A DNA stretch of 64,000 nucleotides, taken from positions 1 through 64,000 of the forward strand of contig NZ_PPXQ01000015.1 of the NCBI RefSeq assembly GCF_004798585.1. Direction: 5' to 3'. A model generated the notes under the pieces. That model was not told where the DNA came from. It saw nothing but the letters and a program-made list of their open reading frames with translations, and searched no databases. Positions 8,314 to 17,428 of this stretch are shown piece by piece; the first letter of the stretch is position 1; each line of letters opens with the position of its first letter. Position numbers and translations under genes: made by a program. The stretch comes from Massilia sp. Mn16-1_5. Its GTDB lineage: Bacteria > Pseudomonadota > Gammaproteobacteria > Burkholderiales > Burkholderiaceae_D.

Positions 8314-9462
8314 TTACAAGCGGTGGCTGCGATCGGCCCGCACGATTGCATCAGGCAGGTCGACGTCCTTGCCTACGACGAGGACCTTGAACAATTCACC
8401 CATTTCACTCGGCGCGACCAGCTTGTGGACCGCCTTCGACTGTGGCAAATAACGCACGGCATCTTCGGGATCGGTGCGCATCAACAGCTCACCGATGCCG
8501 CAAGCCAGCAGGAAACCGGATTGATTCGTGTAGGCCAGCACGTCCAGTCCGGCATCCTGGGCCGCCAGCGCCATCGCCGTGAAATCGACGTGGGCCGTGA
8601 TGTCCTGCAGCCCCGGCAGGAAGAAGGGTTCCGGATGCGAATGGTGGCGGTAATGGCACATCAAGGTGCCGCCGGTTCTCTGGTCGACGTAGAACTCGTG
8701 GGCCGGGAAGCCGTAGTCGAGCAGGATCGCCGCGCCCTTCCCGCCCTGGAACATGGTGGCCAGCGAACCCATGAAGCCGCAGGCGACTGGATGCAGTTCG
8801 GTGAGATAGCCTTCCGGCAGGGACTCGGCGTCCGGAATCTGGCGCGCCAGCTGGGCTGCCAGCGTGGCGTCGAGTTGCGCCTGAACGTAAGTAAAACGGC
8901 CATCCTCGATCGTCACCATCTGGCGCTGCCAGCCATGCGCGGTCTTGATCACCAGTTCGACCGGCATCGCGTCCAGTACCTCGTTGGCCAGCACCACGCC
9001 GTTGAAGGCCTCGGGGAAGCCGTCGCGCCACTCGACCTGCGGGAAATCCTTCAAGGCTTCCTGCTGGCGCGCGCGCAATTCTCCGGAGAGCTCGATGATG
9101 GTGTAGCGCTCGACTTGCACCCCGCCGTCCGCCAGGGCGGTGAGCACGTCACGCGCCAGCTTGCCGGTGCCGGCGCCGAATTCGATGATGTTGGGCGCGC
9201 TTTGGGCGATAATAGCGGCTGCCGCGCGCGCCAGCGCCTGTCCGAACAGGGGAGAAATCTCGGGCGCGGTCGTAAAATCGCCGCTGGCCCCCAGCTTGGC
9301 CGCGCCGCCGCTGTAGTAGCCGAGACGGGGCGTGTACAGCGCCAGCTCCATGAAATGCGAAAAGGCAATGGCGCCGCCCGCCTCTTGAATAGCGGCGGCA
9401 ATTTCCTGTTGTAGGGCGTGGGACGCGGCCAGCGCGTCGCTGTCGGGAAGGGGCAGGGACAT
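8314..9462 (-). CDS. Class I SAM-dependent methyltransferase, MidA/NDUFAF7 family
   Basis: A 382-residue cytoplasmic methyltransferase. The SAM-binding glycine motif EFGAGTGKLA follows the family signature GYYSGG...GDFTTAPEISPLFG. Mitochondrial NDUFAF7 methylates an arginine of a complex I subunit; the bacterial substrate is unknown. I chose the ATG at 9462 (MSLPLPDSDAL). An upstream ATG at 9507 would add 15 residues and leave only 11 bases before the divergent SDR gene. With this start the divergent intergenic space is 56 bases, so the two promoters probably overlap. Confidence 0.9.
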   Translation of the reverse strand: MSLPLPDSDALAASHALQQEIAAAIQEAGGAIAFSHFMELALYTPRLGYYSGGAAKLGASGDFTTAPEISPLFGQALARAAAAIIAQSAPNIIEFGAGTGKLARDVLTALADGGVQVERYTIIELSGELRARQQEALKDFPQVEWRDGFPEAFNGVVLANEVLDAMPVELVIKTAHGWQRQMVTIEDGRFTYVQAQLDATLAAQLARQIPDAESLPEGYLTELHPVACGFMGSLATMFQGGKGAAILLDYGFPAHEFYVDQRTGGTLMCHYRHHSHPEPFFLPGLQDITAHVDFTAMALAAQDAGLDVLAYTNQSGFLLACGIGELLMRTDPEDAVRYLPQSKAVHKLVAPSEMGELFKVLVVGKDVDLPDAIVRADRSHRL

Positions 9463-9518
9463 CCCGGCATTGTAGCCAGATCGGCACGGATCAACAATTT
9501 CAGCCACTTGCCAAGACC

Positions 9519-10313
9519 ATGACGCACATCACGCCAACTGTTGGCGGCCACCGCAGTGAAATCCAGGTTGCGCTCGTGACCGGCGCCGGACGCCGCCTCG
9601 GCCGCGCCATCGCCCTCGGGCTGGCCGCCGCCGGCTGGGACATCGCCGTCCACTACCGCCACTCCGAGCGCGAAGCGAACGAGACGGCGGACGCGATCCG
9701 CGCGCTCGGCCGCCGTGCCGCCCTGCTGTCGTGCGACCTGGCGGATGAAGCGGCGGTGCGCGCGCTGCCGGGACGGGCCGCCGAGGCGCTAGGTAGAGTT
9801 ACTTGCATCGTCAATAACGCTTCGTTGTTCGAATACGACAGCGCCACCACGTTTTCACCCAGTTTGCTTACGGCGCATATGCACACCAACCTGGCCGCGC
9901 CCCTGCTGCTGGCGCAGGCTTTGCATGCCGCGACGCCGGAAACCAGCCAGGCCGTGGTCATCAACCTGCTGGACCAGAAACTGTACAATCTCAACCCGGA
10001 TTTTTTGTCGTACACGCTGTCGAAGGCGGCGCTCGATGCCGCCACCAAGATGCTGGCGCAAGCGCTGGCACCCCAGGTGCGGATTGTCGGCGTGGCCCCC
10101 GGCATTACCATGGTGTCGGGCGACCAGAGCGAAGAAGGCTTTACCAAAGCCCACACCGTGACGCCGCTGGGACGCTCCTCGACCCCGCAGGATATTGCCG
10201 ACGCCGTCGTATATGCGGCATCGGCGCGCGCGCTCACCGGCACCACGCTGGTGGTCGACGGCGGCCAGCACCTGGTGCCGCTGGCGCGCGATGTGATGTT
10301 CCTAACGAAATAA
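9519..10313 (+). CDS. Pteridine reductase-like SDR oxidoreductase (FolM/PTR1 type)
   Basis: A 264-residue short-chain dehydrogenase. The nucleotide motif is TGxxxRxG (T21-G22...R26-x-G28) instead of the usual TGxxxGxG, which is the mark of pteridine reductases and FolM. The catalytic set reads Asp152...Tyr165...Lys169: Asp replaces the standard Ser with the same 13-residue spacing to Tyr as in PTR1. folB follows 33 bases later, so a role in reducing dihydrobiopterin, dihydromonapterin or dihydrofolate is a well-supported inference. Substrate choice cannot be decided from sequence. Confidence 0.85.
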   Translation: MTHITPTVGGHRSEIQVALVTGAGRRLGRAIALGLAAAGWDIAVHYRHSEREANETADAIRALGRRAALLSCDLADEAAVRALPGRAAEALGRVTCIVNNASLFEYDSATTFSPSLLTAHMHTNLAAPLLLAQALHAATPETSQAVVINLLDQKLYNLNPDFLSYTLSKAALDAATKMLAQALAPQVRIVGVAPGITMVSGDQSEEGFTKAHTVTPLGRSSTPQDIADAVVYAASARALTGTTLVVDGGQHLVPLARDVMFLTK

Positions 10314-10346
10314 ATAACTGAATTTAAAACCGACCAAGGCCTTTCT

Positions 10347-10745
10347 ATGCTGTCCGCCCTCACCCACCCGAGCTTGCGCGATTGCCGCCGGCTGTTCCTG
10401 CGCAATTACGAAGTGATGATCAACATCGGCGTGCACGACTTCGAAAAGAAGGGCGAGCAGCGCGTCCTGATCAACGTCGACCTGTACATCCCGCTGGCCG
10501 AATCGACCCCCAAGGCCGACCAGCTCGATGAAGTCGTCGACTACGATTTCATGCGCGAGACCATCGCCCAGCGCATGGCGCAGGGCCACGTGCACCTGCA
10601 GGAAACCCTGTGCGACGACGTCGTGCGCGCCATGCTGGCCCACCCGCGCGTGCGTGCCGCGCGCGTGTCGACCATGAAGCCGGACGTGTACCCCGACTGC
10701 GAAGGCGTCGGCGTGGAAGTGTTTCAAGTGAAGGAAGCAGCATGA
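10347..10745 (+). CDS. folB: Dihydroneopterin aldolase
   Basis: A 132-residue enzyme of folate synthesis that splits 7,8-dihydroneopterin into 6-hydroxymethyl-dihydropterin and glycolaldehyde. Family features include the N-terminal [20 protein letters not shown] strand pattern, the Tyr-Asp segment VVDYDFM, and ETLCDDVV in the second half. Length matches the family, with about ten extra N-terminal residues. Its last bases overlap the ttcA start (ATGA), so folB and ttcA are translationally coupled. Confidence 0.95.
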   Translation: MLSALTHPSLRDCRRLFLRNYEVMINIGVHDFEKKGEQRVLINVDLYIPLAESTPKADQLDEVVDYDFMRETIAQRMAQGHVHLQETLCDDVVRAMLAHPRVRAARVSTMKPDVYPDCEGVGVEVFQVKEAA

Positions 10746-11659
10746 GTGCAGTATTGAACGACACCGCGGACATCGACGCCAAAAAGGCGGAAAAGATTGC
10801 GCACGAGAACAACAAGCTGCATAAGCGCCTGTGCCGCCTGGTCGGCCAGGCGATCGGCGATTTTAATATGATCGAAGACGGCGACAAGGTGATGGTCTGC
10901 CTCTCCGGCGGCAAGGACAGCTACGCCCTGCTCGACATCCTCATGACCCTGCGCGAGCGCGCGCCGATCCATTTCGATATCGTCGCCGTCAACCTGGACC
11001 AGAAGCAGCCGAATTTTCCAGCCGAGGTGCTGCCGGCCTATCTCGATAAACTCGGCGTCGATTACCACATCGAGAACCAGGACACCTACTCGATCGTCAA
11101 GCGCCTGATCCCGGAGGGGAAGACCACGTGTTCCCTGTGCTCGCGCCTGCGCCGCGGCATCCTGTACCGTGTCGCCGATGAACTGGGCTGCAACAAGATC
11201 GCCCTCGGCCACCACCGCGACGACATCCTCGAAACCTTCTTCCTGAATATGTTCTTCGGCGGGAAGCTGAAAGGCATGCCTGCGAAGCTGGTCTCGGACG
11301 ACGGCAAGCACATGGTGATCCGTCCGCTGGCTTATGTAAAAGAAGCGGACACGGAGCGCTATGCGGAAGTGAAAGGCTTCCCGATCATTCCGTGCGACTT
11401 GTGCGGCTCGCAGGAAAACCTGCAGAGGAAGCAGATCAAGGCCATGCTGCGCGATTGGGAAAAGAAGCATCCGGGCCGCGTGGAGAACGTGTTCTCGTCG
11501 CTCTCGACCGTGGTGCCGTCGCACCTGCAGGACCGCAACCTGTTCGGCTTCGTCGATCTCAAGACCGATGGCATCGCCAATCCGGACGGCGACATCGCCT
11601 TCGACGAGGAGCCGTGCTCGACACCGGCGGCGAACACGATTTCGCTGACGCAGCTGTAA
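10742..11659 (+). CDS. ttcA: tRNA 2-thiocytidine biosynthesis protein
   Basis: A 305-residue ATP-dependent enzyme that thiolates cytidine 32 of certain tRNAs using an iron-sulfur cluster. The PP-loop SGGKDS is at 55-60. Two CxxC pairs (CSLC and CDLC) that hold the cluster are present, with the family motif [16 protein letters not shown] between them. The ATG overlaps the folB stop codon. A strong intrinsic terminator follows 21 bases after its stop, ending the folM-like/folB/ttcA operon. Confidence 0.97.
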   Translation: MSAVLNDTADIDAKKAEKIAHENNKLHKRLCRLVGQAIGDFNMIEDGDKVMVCLSGGKDSYALLDILMTLRERAPIHFDIVAVNLDQKQPNFPAEVLPAYLDKLGVDYHIENQDTYSIVKRLIPEGKTTCSLCSRLRRGILYRVADELGCNKIALGHHRDDILETFFLNMFFGGKLKGMPAKLVSDDGKHMVIRPLAYVKEADTERYAEVKGFPIIPCDLCGSQENLQRKQIKAMLRDWEKKHPGRVENVFSSLSTVVPSHLQDRNLFGFVDLKTDGIANPDGDIAFDEEPCSTPAANTISLTQL

Positions 11660-11680
11660 ACCGTTCGCGACGCATCGAAA

Positions 11681-11707
11681 AGCAGCGCTTCGGCGCTGCT
11701 TTTTTTT
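11681..11707 (+). terminator. Intrinsic terminator after ttcA
   Basis: A perfect 8-bp stem AGCAGCGC/GCGCTGCT closed by a TTCG loop is followed by seven T residues. It sits between convergent ttcA and the GNAT gene and serves the plus strand. Confidence 0.95.
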
Positions 11708-11716
11708 CGTCCGCTC

Positions 11717-12226
11717 TCAGGCGAGCGTCATGCCGAACAGCTGCAGGTCGCGCGTGCTGTCCGGCGCCTGGAAGGTCCGTTCGAAGCGCAGGCCCAGTTT
11801 TTCGAGCAGGCGAATGGAAGCCGCGTTCTCGGGCACGACGGTGGCGACCAGGCGCGTCAAGCCGAGCGCGCGCGCATGCGCCAGCGTCGCTTGCGCCGCT
11901 TCGAAGGCATAGCCCTTGCCGCCGTATTCGGGCAGGAAGGCATAGCCGATGTCGACGTCGTCGAGGAAGTCGCGCTTGGCCAGGCCGCAGACGCCGATCG
12001 GGCGGCCGTCTTCCTTCAATTCGACGACGTGGAAGCCGAAGCCGAGACGCGCGACCATCGCCATCGGTCCCTTGACGATGTGCTCGCGCGCGCCGTCGAC
12101 GGTGCGGATGCCGCGGTCGCCGATGTAACGGTGCCAGGCGGGATCGTTCAGCATGCGGAGCATGAATTCGGCATCGCCAGGTGCCATGTGGCGCACGCGC
12201 AGGCGTTCGGTTTGCAGGACGATCAT
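11717..12226 (-). CDS. GNAT family N-acetyltransferase (RimJ/RimL-like)
   Basis: A 169-residue acetyl-CoA-dependent acyltransferase. It opens with the RimJ/RimL hallmark LQTERLRVRHM. It has an acetyl-CoA binding segment around GYAFLPEYGGKGYAFEAA and the late motif NAASIRLLEKLGLRFE. The substrate is unknown; it could be a protein N-terminus or a small amine. The MFS gene ends seven bases upstream, so both may share a transcript. Confidence 0.88.
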   Translation of the reverse strand: MIVLQTERLRVRHMAPGDAEFMLRMLNDPAWHRYIGDRGIRTVDGAREHIVKGPMAMVARLGFGFHVVELKEDGRPIGVCGLAKRDFLDDVDIGYAFLPEYGGKGYAFEAAQATLAHARALGLTRLVATVVPENAASIRLLEKLGLRFERTFQAPDSTRDLQLFGMTLA

Positions 12227-12233
12227 GAAAGGC

Positions 12234-13466
12234 TCACTGAGTTTGAAGAGGACGCTGGCGCGACGCCAGCAAGGCCCCGATGAACAGCGCCAGCGCCGAA
12301 AACACCAGCCCGCGCTGCAAGCCGCCGGGGCCGTCGGCGATCCAGCCGATGGTCGAGGGTCCGACGATCTGGCCCAGCGCGAACACAGTGGTAAACGCGC
12401 TGATGCCGGCCGACCAGGCGTGCTGCGGCAGGTTGTGGCGCACCAGGGCGGTGGTCGAGGCCACTACCGACAGGAAAATCCCGCCGAACAGCAGTCCCGA
12501 GACGAACATCAGGGCAGGCAGAGCCGTCAGCGCCGGCAGGAGCGTCGCTATGCCCAACAAGGCGTTCAGGATCGCCATCGCCTGCCCGCCCTTGAAGCGG
12601 TCGAGCATGCGCGCCCAGATACGCGACGAAGCCATCACGGCCAGTCCCAGCATGGCGTAGAACAGCGTGATGGTGGTACCTGCCATCCCCTGCTCCTTGA
12701 GCAGAGCGATGACGAAGGTCATGTAGCCGATATAGCCGACCCCGAACATCAGGTAGCCGGCCAGCCCGAAGCCGAAGGGAGCCAACCGGAACCCGCCTTG
12801 CGCGCCCGCCTGCGAGGGCGCGCCGTCGACTTGTCTCGCCGGCGGGATCATCATCAGCGTCGCCAGCAGGCACAGTGCCGCCAGCGCGATCCAGGCCCAT
12901 TGCCAGGCGTGTGCGGCACCCTGGGCCGTGGCGGCGTCCATCGCCACGGGCACCAGCAAGGACGAGGCGACGATGCCCAGGCCGGTGCCGCCATAATACA
13001 TCCCGAGCAGCAGGCCGGCGCGCTGCGGGTGCAGCAAGCCAAGCCGCGCCGCGAGCAGGCCGCCGGAAATGAAAATGAAGGCGCTGGCGATGCCGGCCAG
13101 GACGCGCTGGCCGATCAGCACTTCGGCATCGATCACGAAGCCGGAGAGCAGCATGAACAGGCTGGCCAGCACGGCGCCGCCGACCAGGGCCGCTTGCGCG
13201 CCGTAACGCCGCATCAGGGCGGGAGTGGCCAGGGCGCCGAGAAAATAGCCGAGGGCGTTCCCGGTATTCATGGCGCCGGACAGAAAATAGGACCAGTCGA
13301 GGTCGGCGCGCATGGGCGGCAGCAGCAGCGCATAGGAAAAGCGTGTCAGTCCCAGCGAAACGGCGGCACCGAGCGACAACGCAAAGGCCGTCAAAAAGGG
13401 GCGCCGCGCGGCCAGCGACGCCGATCCGGGCCGTGTAGTCGATGCGCTGTTCGCGTGGCTGTCCAT
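12234..13466 (-). CDS. MFS transporter, YbfB/YjiJ type
   Basis: A 410-residue inner-membrane protein with about twelve hydrophobic helices. It belongs to the major facilitator superfamily and most resembles the YbfB/YjiJ group, with the N-terminal pattern GLTRFSYALLLPPMR and the RYGAQAALVGG loop. Substrate is unknown. The gene faces the exported histidine phosphatase, and the 85-base gap must hold both promoters. Confidence 0.88.
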   Translation of the reverse strand: MDSHANSASTTRPGSASLAARRPFLTAFALSLGAAVSLGLTRFSYALLLPPMRADLDWSYFLSGAMNTGNALGYFLGALATPALMRRYGAQAALVGGAVLASLFMLLSGFVIDAEVLIGQRVLAGIASAFIFISGGLLAARLGLLHPQRAGLLLGMYYGGTGLGIVASSLLVPVAMDAATAQGAAHAWQWAWIALAALCLLATLMMIPPARQVDGAPSQAGAQGGFRLAPFGFGLAGYLMFGVGYIGYMTFVIALLKEQGMAGTTITLFYAMLGLAVMASSRIWARMLDRFKGGQAMAILNALLGIATLLPALTALPALMFVSGLLFGGIFLSVVASTTALVRHNLPQHAWSAGISAFTTVFALGQIVGPSTIGWIADGPGGLQRGLVFSALALFIGALLASRQRPLQTQ

Positions 13467-13551
13467 ATTGTGATTGTAGATTCAAAACACGGCCCGTCGG
13501 CATTTTTCGGTGGCAGTATTACAATCGATTCAATCCAATAAAGGACATCCC

Positions 13552-14073
13552 ATGCCCCTGCTGCCACGCCTGCTGACCGTCTTTGCGCTTTCTCTCTCCA
13601 TGATCTCGCCCTCGATCGCCCTCGCCGCCCCAAGCATGGTCTATCTCGTGCGCCACGGCGAGAAGACGCCCGACGAAAAGGACCCCGCGCTGACGGCGCA
13701 AGGACGACAGCGCGCGCAGAACATCGCCACCATGCTGGCAAAGACCGGCATCGCCCACGTTTTCAGCACGCCGACGAATCGCACACGCCAGACCGCGCAG
13801 CCGCTGGCGCAGGCGAGTGGCTTGCCGGTAGAGGAATACGATCCGCGCGCGCCGCGGGCGCTGGTCGAAAAGGTCAAGGGATTGAACGGGCCGGTGCTCG
13901 TGGTCGGCCACTCGAACACCTTGTCCGAACTGGTGCGCCTGTTCGGCGGCCAGCCCGGGGTCGAGATCGCCGACAACGAATACGACCGCGTGTACCAGCT
14001 CATTCCCCGTGCGGACGGCAGCGTGGCCACCGTGCTGTTCACCTCCCTGCCGGCGACCGGTCCCGCTCCTTGA
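13552..14073 (+). CDS. Exported histidine phosphatase family protein
   Basis: A 173-residue protein with a signal peptide (about 1-26, cut near ALA-APS). A phosphoglycerate mutase-like phosphatase core follows. The catalytic RHG triplet is at R34-H35-G36 and a second catalytic His lies in VVGHSNT. The ATG at 13552 is preferred over one 14 codons upstream because it has an AAAGGA ribosome site and starts the signal peptide cleanly. A periplasmic phosphatase is the likely role; substrate unknown. The 3' end lies one base from the convergent TonB-dependent receptor gene. Confidence 0.88.
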   Translation: MPLLPRLLTVFALSLSMISPSIALAAPSMVYLVRHGEKTPDEKDPALTAQGRQRAQNIATMLAKTGIAHVFSTPTNRTRQTAQPLAQASGLPVEEYDPRAPRALVEKVKGLNGPVLVVGHSNTLSELVRLFGGQPGVEIADNEYDRVYQLIPRADGSVATVLFTSLPATGPAP

Positions 14074-14074
14074 G

Positions 14075-16171
14075 TCACAGGGCGCGCTCGAATCCCACAC
14101 GCAGGCTGGCCATCCCGCCCCAGGCCTGCGCCCGTGTCACGATGGTGCCGTCGGCATCGCGGTAGATGGTGCCCGCACGCTGCTTGCTGCCCAAGGCGTT
14201 TGCCACGCTCGCGCGCAGACGCCAGCCTGCATCGAGCTTGCGCGTCCAGTACAGGTCGAGCGGCGCCGTGCGGCCAAGCCAGGTGGTGACGCCGTCGATC
14301 GAACGGCTGGTGGCGCTTGCGCGGATGTTCAGGTTCGCGCCCGCGCTCCAAATGCCCACGCCGCGGTAGTCAGCGCCCAGGTTCAGCGTGAACGGCACCT
14401 GCTCGGCCAGGGTGTTGTCGGGACCGGGCACATTACGCACGCGCGACCAGTTGCGGCCCGCGTTCAGGCGCAGCTCGAACGCCGCGGCGCCGACCTTGAG
14501 CGGCGACTTCAGGTCCACCTCGACGCCGGCCAGGTCGGCATCGCCATTGTTGATCGGGCGTGCGACCCAGCTGAGGCCATCGCGGTACAACTGCTGCGTC
14601 GTGACGTCGCTTACGCGTTTTGCGTAGCCGGACAGCGTGGCCGTGCCCTTTTCTCCCAGCGGTCGCTCATAGGCGAGATCCAGGCCCCAGCTCAGCTCCG
14701 GGCGCAGGTCCGGATTGCCTTCGACGTCGGGATTGGCAGGGCCGTTGTTGTTATTGATCGTGTAGCGGCGCGGTACCAGGTTGCCGGTCAGCGGCGCCTT
14801 ATAGGTGCGCGCCAGCGCCAGGCGCAGCTGCTGTTTGGCGGGCAGCTTCCACAGCAGTTGCAGGATCGGGCTGGCCACGCTGCTGCTGGTCGCCACGCGC
14901 GCCAGGTCGGCACCGTCGGTTCCCGTGCGTAGTCCTTCCCAGCGCAGGCCCGCATAGCCTTCGAAACGTTCGGAGATGGTCCACTCGTCCTGGGCGAACA
15001 GCGCCAGGCGCTCGACCCGCGCCGTGTAGTCCTGCAGGCGCTGCGCCGCGTTCGGGATGCCGTCGATCGTATCGAACTGGTTGCGGTGTTCGCCGCGCGT
15101 CGTACGGCTGGCATCCCAGCCGAGACCGAGACTATGTGCCGCACCCAGCGGCGCCAGGTACTTGCCGTTCAGGCTGGCCGTGCGCTCGTCGGCGCCCGAG
15201 GCCACGGCGCGCGCGAGGCCCAGGCTGCCATCCGGCCGCGTACCGAGGAACAGGTAATCGCCGCGGCGCCGGCTGGCGTCGACCACGCCTTTCACCGTCA
15301 GCTTGCCGGCGCCCTGGAAACGGTGCGCCCAGGCGAGGTCGCTGCGCAGGCTGGCCGTGTGTGAGCCGATGGCGGCGGTACTGGCGGGATAGTCTGTCGG
15401 CGCGCCCAGCAGCGTCTCTTCGTCCGCCGCGGTATCACTTTGCGAGCGCACCAGGCCGACGAGCGTGTTCCAGCCCAGCGTGTCGCCGTTTTCAAACGTC
15501 CAGTTCAGGCGCGGCGCCAGGTTCAGGCGGCCGGTGCGGCCAAGGCCCGATTCGGTGAAGCGGCGTGCCGCCGTCGTGCTGCCTGCCTCTTCGATCGTCT
15601 CGTCGGTCAGTACGCGGTCGATGCGCACAGTGCGCTCGGCACTCGCACCAAGCGACCAGGCCAGATCGCCGCGCTTGCCGCTCAGCTGGGTGGAGGCCGA
15701 CGGACTCCATTCGCCGCGCTGGTAGCCTGTCGAGACCTTGTCTTCGCGCCGTCCCGTGTTGCTGCGCTTGCGCAGCACGATGTTGATGGTGCCGGCCACC
15801 GCCTGCGCGCTGCGGTCGGCCGTGGGCGTGCGCGCGATCTCGATGCGCTCGACCAGTTCGGGCGCGATCGTATCGATCGTAAAACCTTGCGGCACCGGCT
15901 CGCCGTCGACCAGCATCTGCGTATAGCCCGTGCCGAGGCCGCGCATGCGCACCTCGCTGCCGACCACCGCGATACCGCTCTGGCGCTTGAGGACGTCGGC
16001 CAGGTTGCCGTCGCCATAGGCCGCGATCTCGGCGCGCCCGACCACTTTGCTGGCCACGGCCGCTTCGAGCGGCTGCGCCTTGCCCTGCACCTCGACCCGG
16101 GCCGGCGCTCCCTCCTGGGCGCAAGCATACGGCAAGGGGGACAGCAGGAGCAGCAAAGGCAGGCGTTTCAT
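14075..16171 (-). CDS. TonB-dependent outer-membrane receptor
   Basis: A 698-residue protein with a signal peptide (about 1-18). A plug domain (about 25-140) includes ADVLKRQSGIAV and VERIEIARTPTADRS. A 22-strand-type barrel fills the remainder, with the typical late segment LRPELSWGLDLAYER. Such receptors import iron chelates, vitamins or sugars using TonB energy; the ligand is unknown. The chain ends in Leu (RVGFERAL) instead of the usual terminal Phe/Trp of outer-membrane barrels. No Fur-like box was recognised. A LytS/LytTR pair is divergent, with a candidate operator in the shared intergenic region. Confidence 0.9.
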   Translation of the reverse strand: MKRLPLLLLLSPLPYACAQEGAPARVEVQGKAQPLEAAVASKVVGRAEIAAYGDGNLADVLKRQSGIAVVGSEVRMRGLGTGYTQMLVDGEPVPQGFTIDTIAPELVERIEIARTPTADRSAQAVAGTINIVLRKRSNTGRREDKVSTGYQRGEWSPSASTQLSGKRGDLAWSLGASAERTVRIDRVLTDETIEEAGSTTAARRFTESGLGRTGRLNLAPRLNWTFENGDTLGWNTLVGLVRSQSDTAADEETLLGAPTDYPASTAAIGSHTASLRSDLAWAHRFQGAGKLTVKGVVDASRRRGDYLFLGTRPDGSLGLARAVASGADERTASLNGKYLAPLGAAHSLGLGWDASRTTRGEHRNQFDTIDGIPNAAQRLQDYTARVERLALFAQDEWTISERFEGYAGLRWEGLRTGTDGADLARVATSSSVASPILQLLWKLPAKQQLRLALARTYKAPLTGNLVPRRYTINNNNGPANPDVEGNPDLRPELSWGLDLAYERPLGEKGTATLSGYAKRVSDVTTQQLYRDGLSWVARPINNGDADLAGVEVDLKSPLKVGAAAFELRLNAGRNWSRVRNVPGPDNTLAEQVPFTLNLGADYRGVGIWSAGANLNIRASATSRSIDGVTTWLGRTAPLDLYWTRKLDAGWRLRASVANALGSKQRAGTIYRDADGTIVTRAQAWGGMASLRVGFERAL

Positions 16172-16232
16172 GAAGGCGCGATCGGGTTCGGAAAGCGCGA
16201 TTCTAGGGCCGGTGCCCCCTGTCGCGCCAGCC

Positions 16233-16262
16233 CTGTGACGAAAGACCGCCGCGCTGTGACGA
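16233..16262 (+). promoter_or_regulatory. Candidate LytTR operator: two direct repeats CTGTGACGA
   Basis: CTGTGACGA occurs at 16233-16241 and again at 16254-16262, 21 bases apart (12-base spacer). Two direct repeats two helical turns apart are the known site architecture for LytTR-domain regulators. The repeats sit between the TonB receptor start and the lytS-like start, about 40-70 bases upstream of a TATACT element (16302-16307). Binding is inferred. Confidence 0.5.
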
Positions 16263-16316
16263 GTGCCGCCGCCTGCCGGTTTTTAGCCATGGCGGCGCTG
16301 CTATACTCGGCGCACC

Positions 16317-17423
16317 ATGAGCCAGCCAGCACACAAGATCGCGCGCACCATTCTCGCCCACGTCGGTTTCTGGACCGCGCTATGCATCGCCGGCGCGCTC
16401 GGCGTCTACACCGACCGGATCGGCTTCGGCCGCCCGTCCCCGTTCACCACCATCCTGCTCGAATGGTGGGTCGGCCACGTGCCGATGATGGCTCTCAGCA
16501 GCGCCCTGAGCCTGGTGCTGGCGCGCCATCCCGCCCTGTTCACCGACCGCAGTACCGTGATCCGGACCTACGCGGGCATGGTGCTGCTGTTCCTGCCCGT
16601 CGAATGGTATTTCCTCAGCTGCGCCGACGTGCTGCTACGCGGGGAAGTGCTGACCCTCCAGTCCGGCTGGGTCGAACTGACGAAGATGAACAAGATGACC
16701 TGGTTTACCGAGACGGCCTGGATGACCGGCACGTTTGTGACCATGGTCGCCATCGGCAACCAGCGCGAAGCGCGCGCACGCAGCGAAGCCTTCGCCAAGG
16801 CGCAGGCGGAAAACCTGAACCTGCACCTGGCTTTGGAACAGCAGCGCATGCTGGCCCTGCGCGCCCAGCTCGAACCGCATTTCATCTTCAACGCCCTGAA
16901 CGCGATCAGCGCCCTGGTGCGCGCCGGCGACAAGCTTGATGCCCTGGCCGGCATCGGGCGCCTGTCCGACCTGCTGCGCTACGCCCTGGCCGCCACCCAG
17001 CGCGAACGCGCGACCATCGAGGAAGAACTCGGCTTCATGCGCGACTATCTCGCGCTGCAGCGCCTGCGCTACGGCGAGCGCCTGCGCATCCGCATCGACG
17101 GCGACGACGAACAGGTACGGCAGGGAGAGTGCCCGCCCCTGCTGCTGCAGCCCCTGATCGAGAACGCCCTGCGCCACGACCTCGATTGCCACGACGGTCC
17201 CGGCGACATCCGCCTATCTTTCGAACGCACGGCCGACGAACTCCTGATCCGCGTGATGAATCCGGTGAGCGAATGGAGTTCGCCGAATCCCGGTACGGGA
17301 TTGGGCTTGTCGAACACGCGCGCGCGCCTGGCGCTGCTCGACGCCCGCGCGTCCTTGCGCACCGGGCACCGGGACGGCCGCTTCACGGCCGAGATCAGCC
17401 TGCCGCTGGCGCTGCAGGATTGA
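16317..17423 (+). CDS. LytS-type sensor histidine kinase
   Basis: A 368-residue membrane kinase with four or so N-terminal hydrophobic helices (about 10-150), a short coiled linker and a His_kinase domain. The phosphorylated His is H188 in LEPHFIFNALNAIS, the typical LytS/YehU signature. The ATP-binding half has LLLQPLIENALRH and a GTGLGLSNTRARL G-box. The LytTR response regulator starts five bases after its stop, so they form one operon. A TATACT element at 16302-16307 would place the transcription start only a few bases before the ATG, so the transcript may have a very short leader. Confidence 0.93.
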   Translation: MSQPAHKIARTILAHVGFWTALCIAGALGVYTDRIGFGRPSPFTTILLEWWVGHVPMMALSSALSLVLARHPALFTDRSTVIRTYAGMVLLFLPVEWYFLSCADVLLRGEVLTLQSGWVELTKMNKMTWFTETAWMTGTFVTMVAIGNQREARARSEAFAKAQAENLNLHLALEQQRMLALRAQLEPHFIFNALNAISALVRAGDKLDALAGIGRLSDLLRYALAATQRERATIEEELGFMRDYLALQRLRYGERLRIRIDGDDEQVRQGECPPLLLQPLIENALRHDLDCHDGPGDIRLSFERTADELLIRVMNPVSEWSSPNPGTGLGLSNTRARLALLDARASLRTGHRDGRFTAEISLPLALQD

Positions 17424-17428
17424 CCTGC

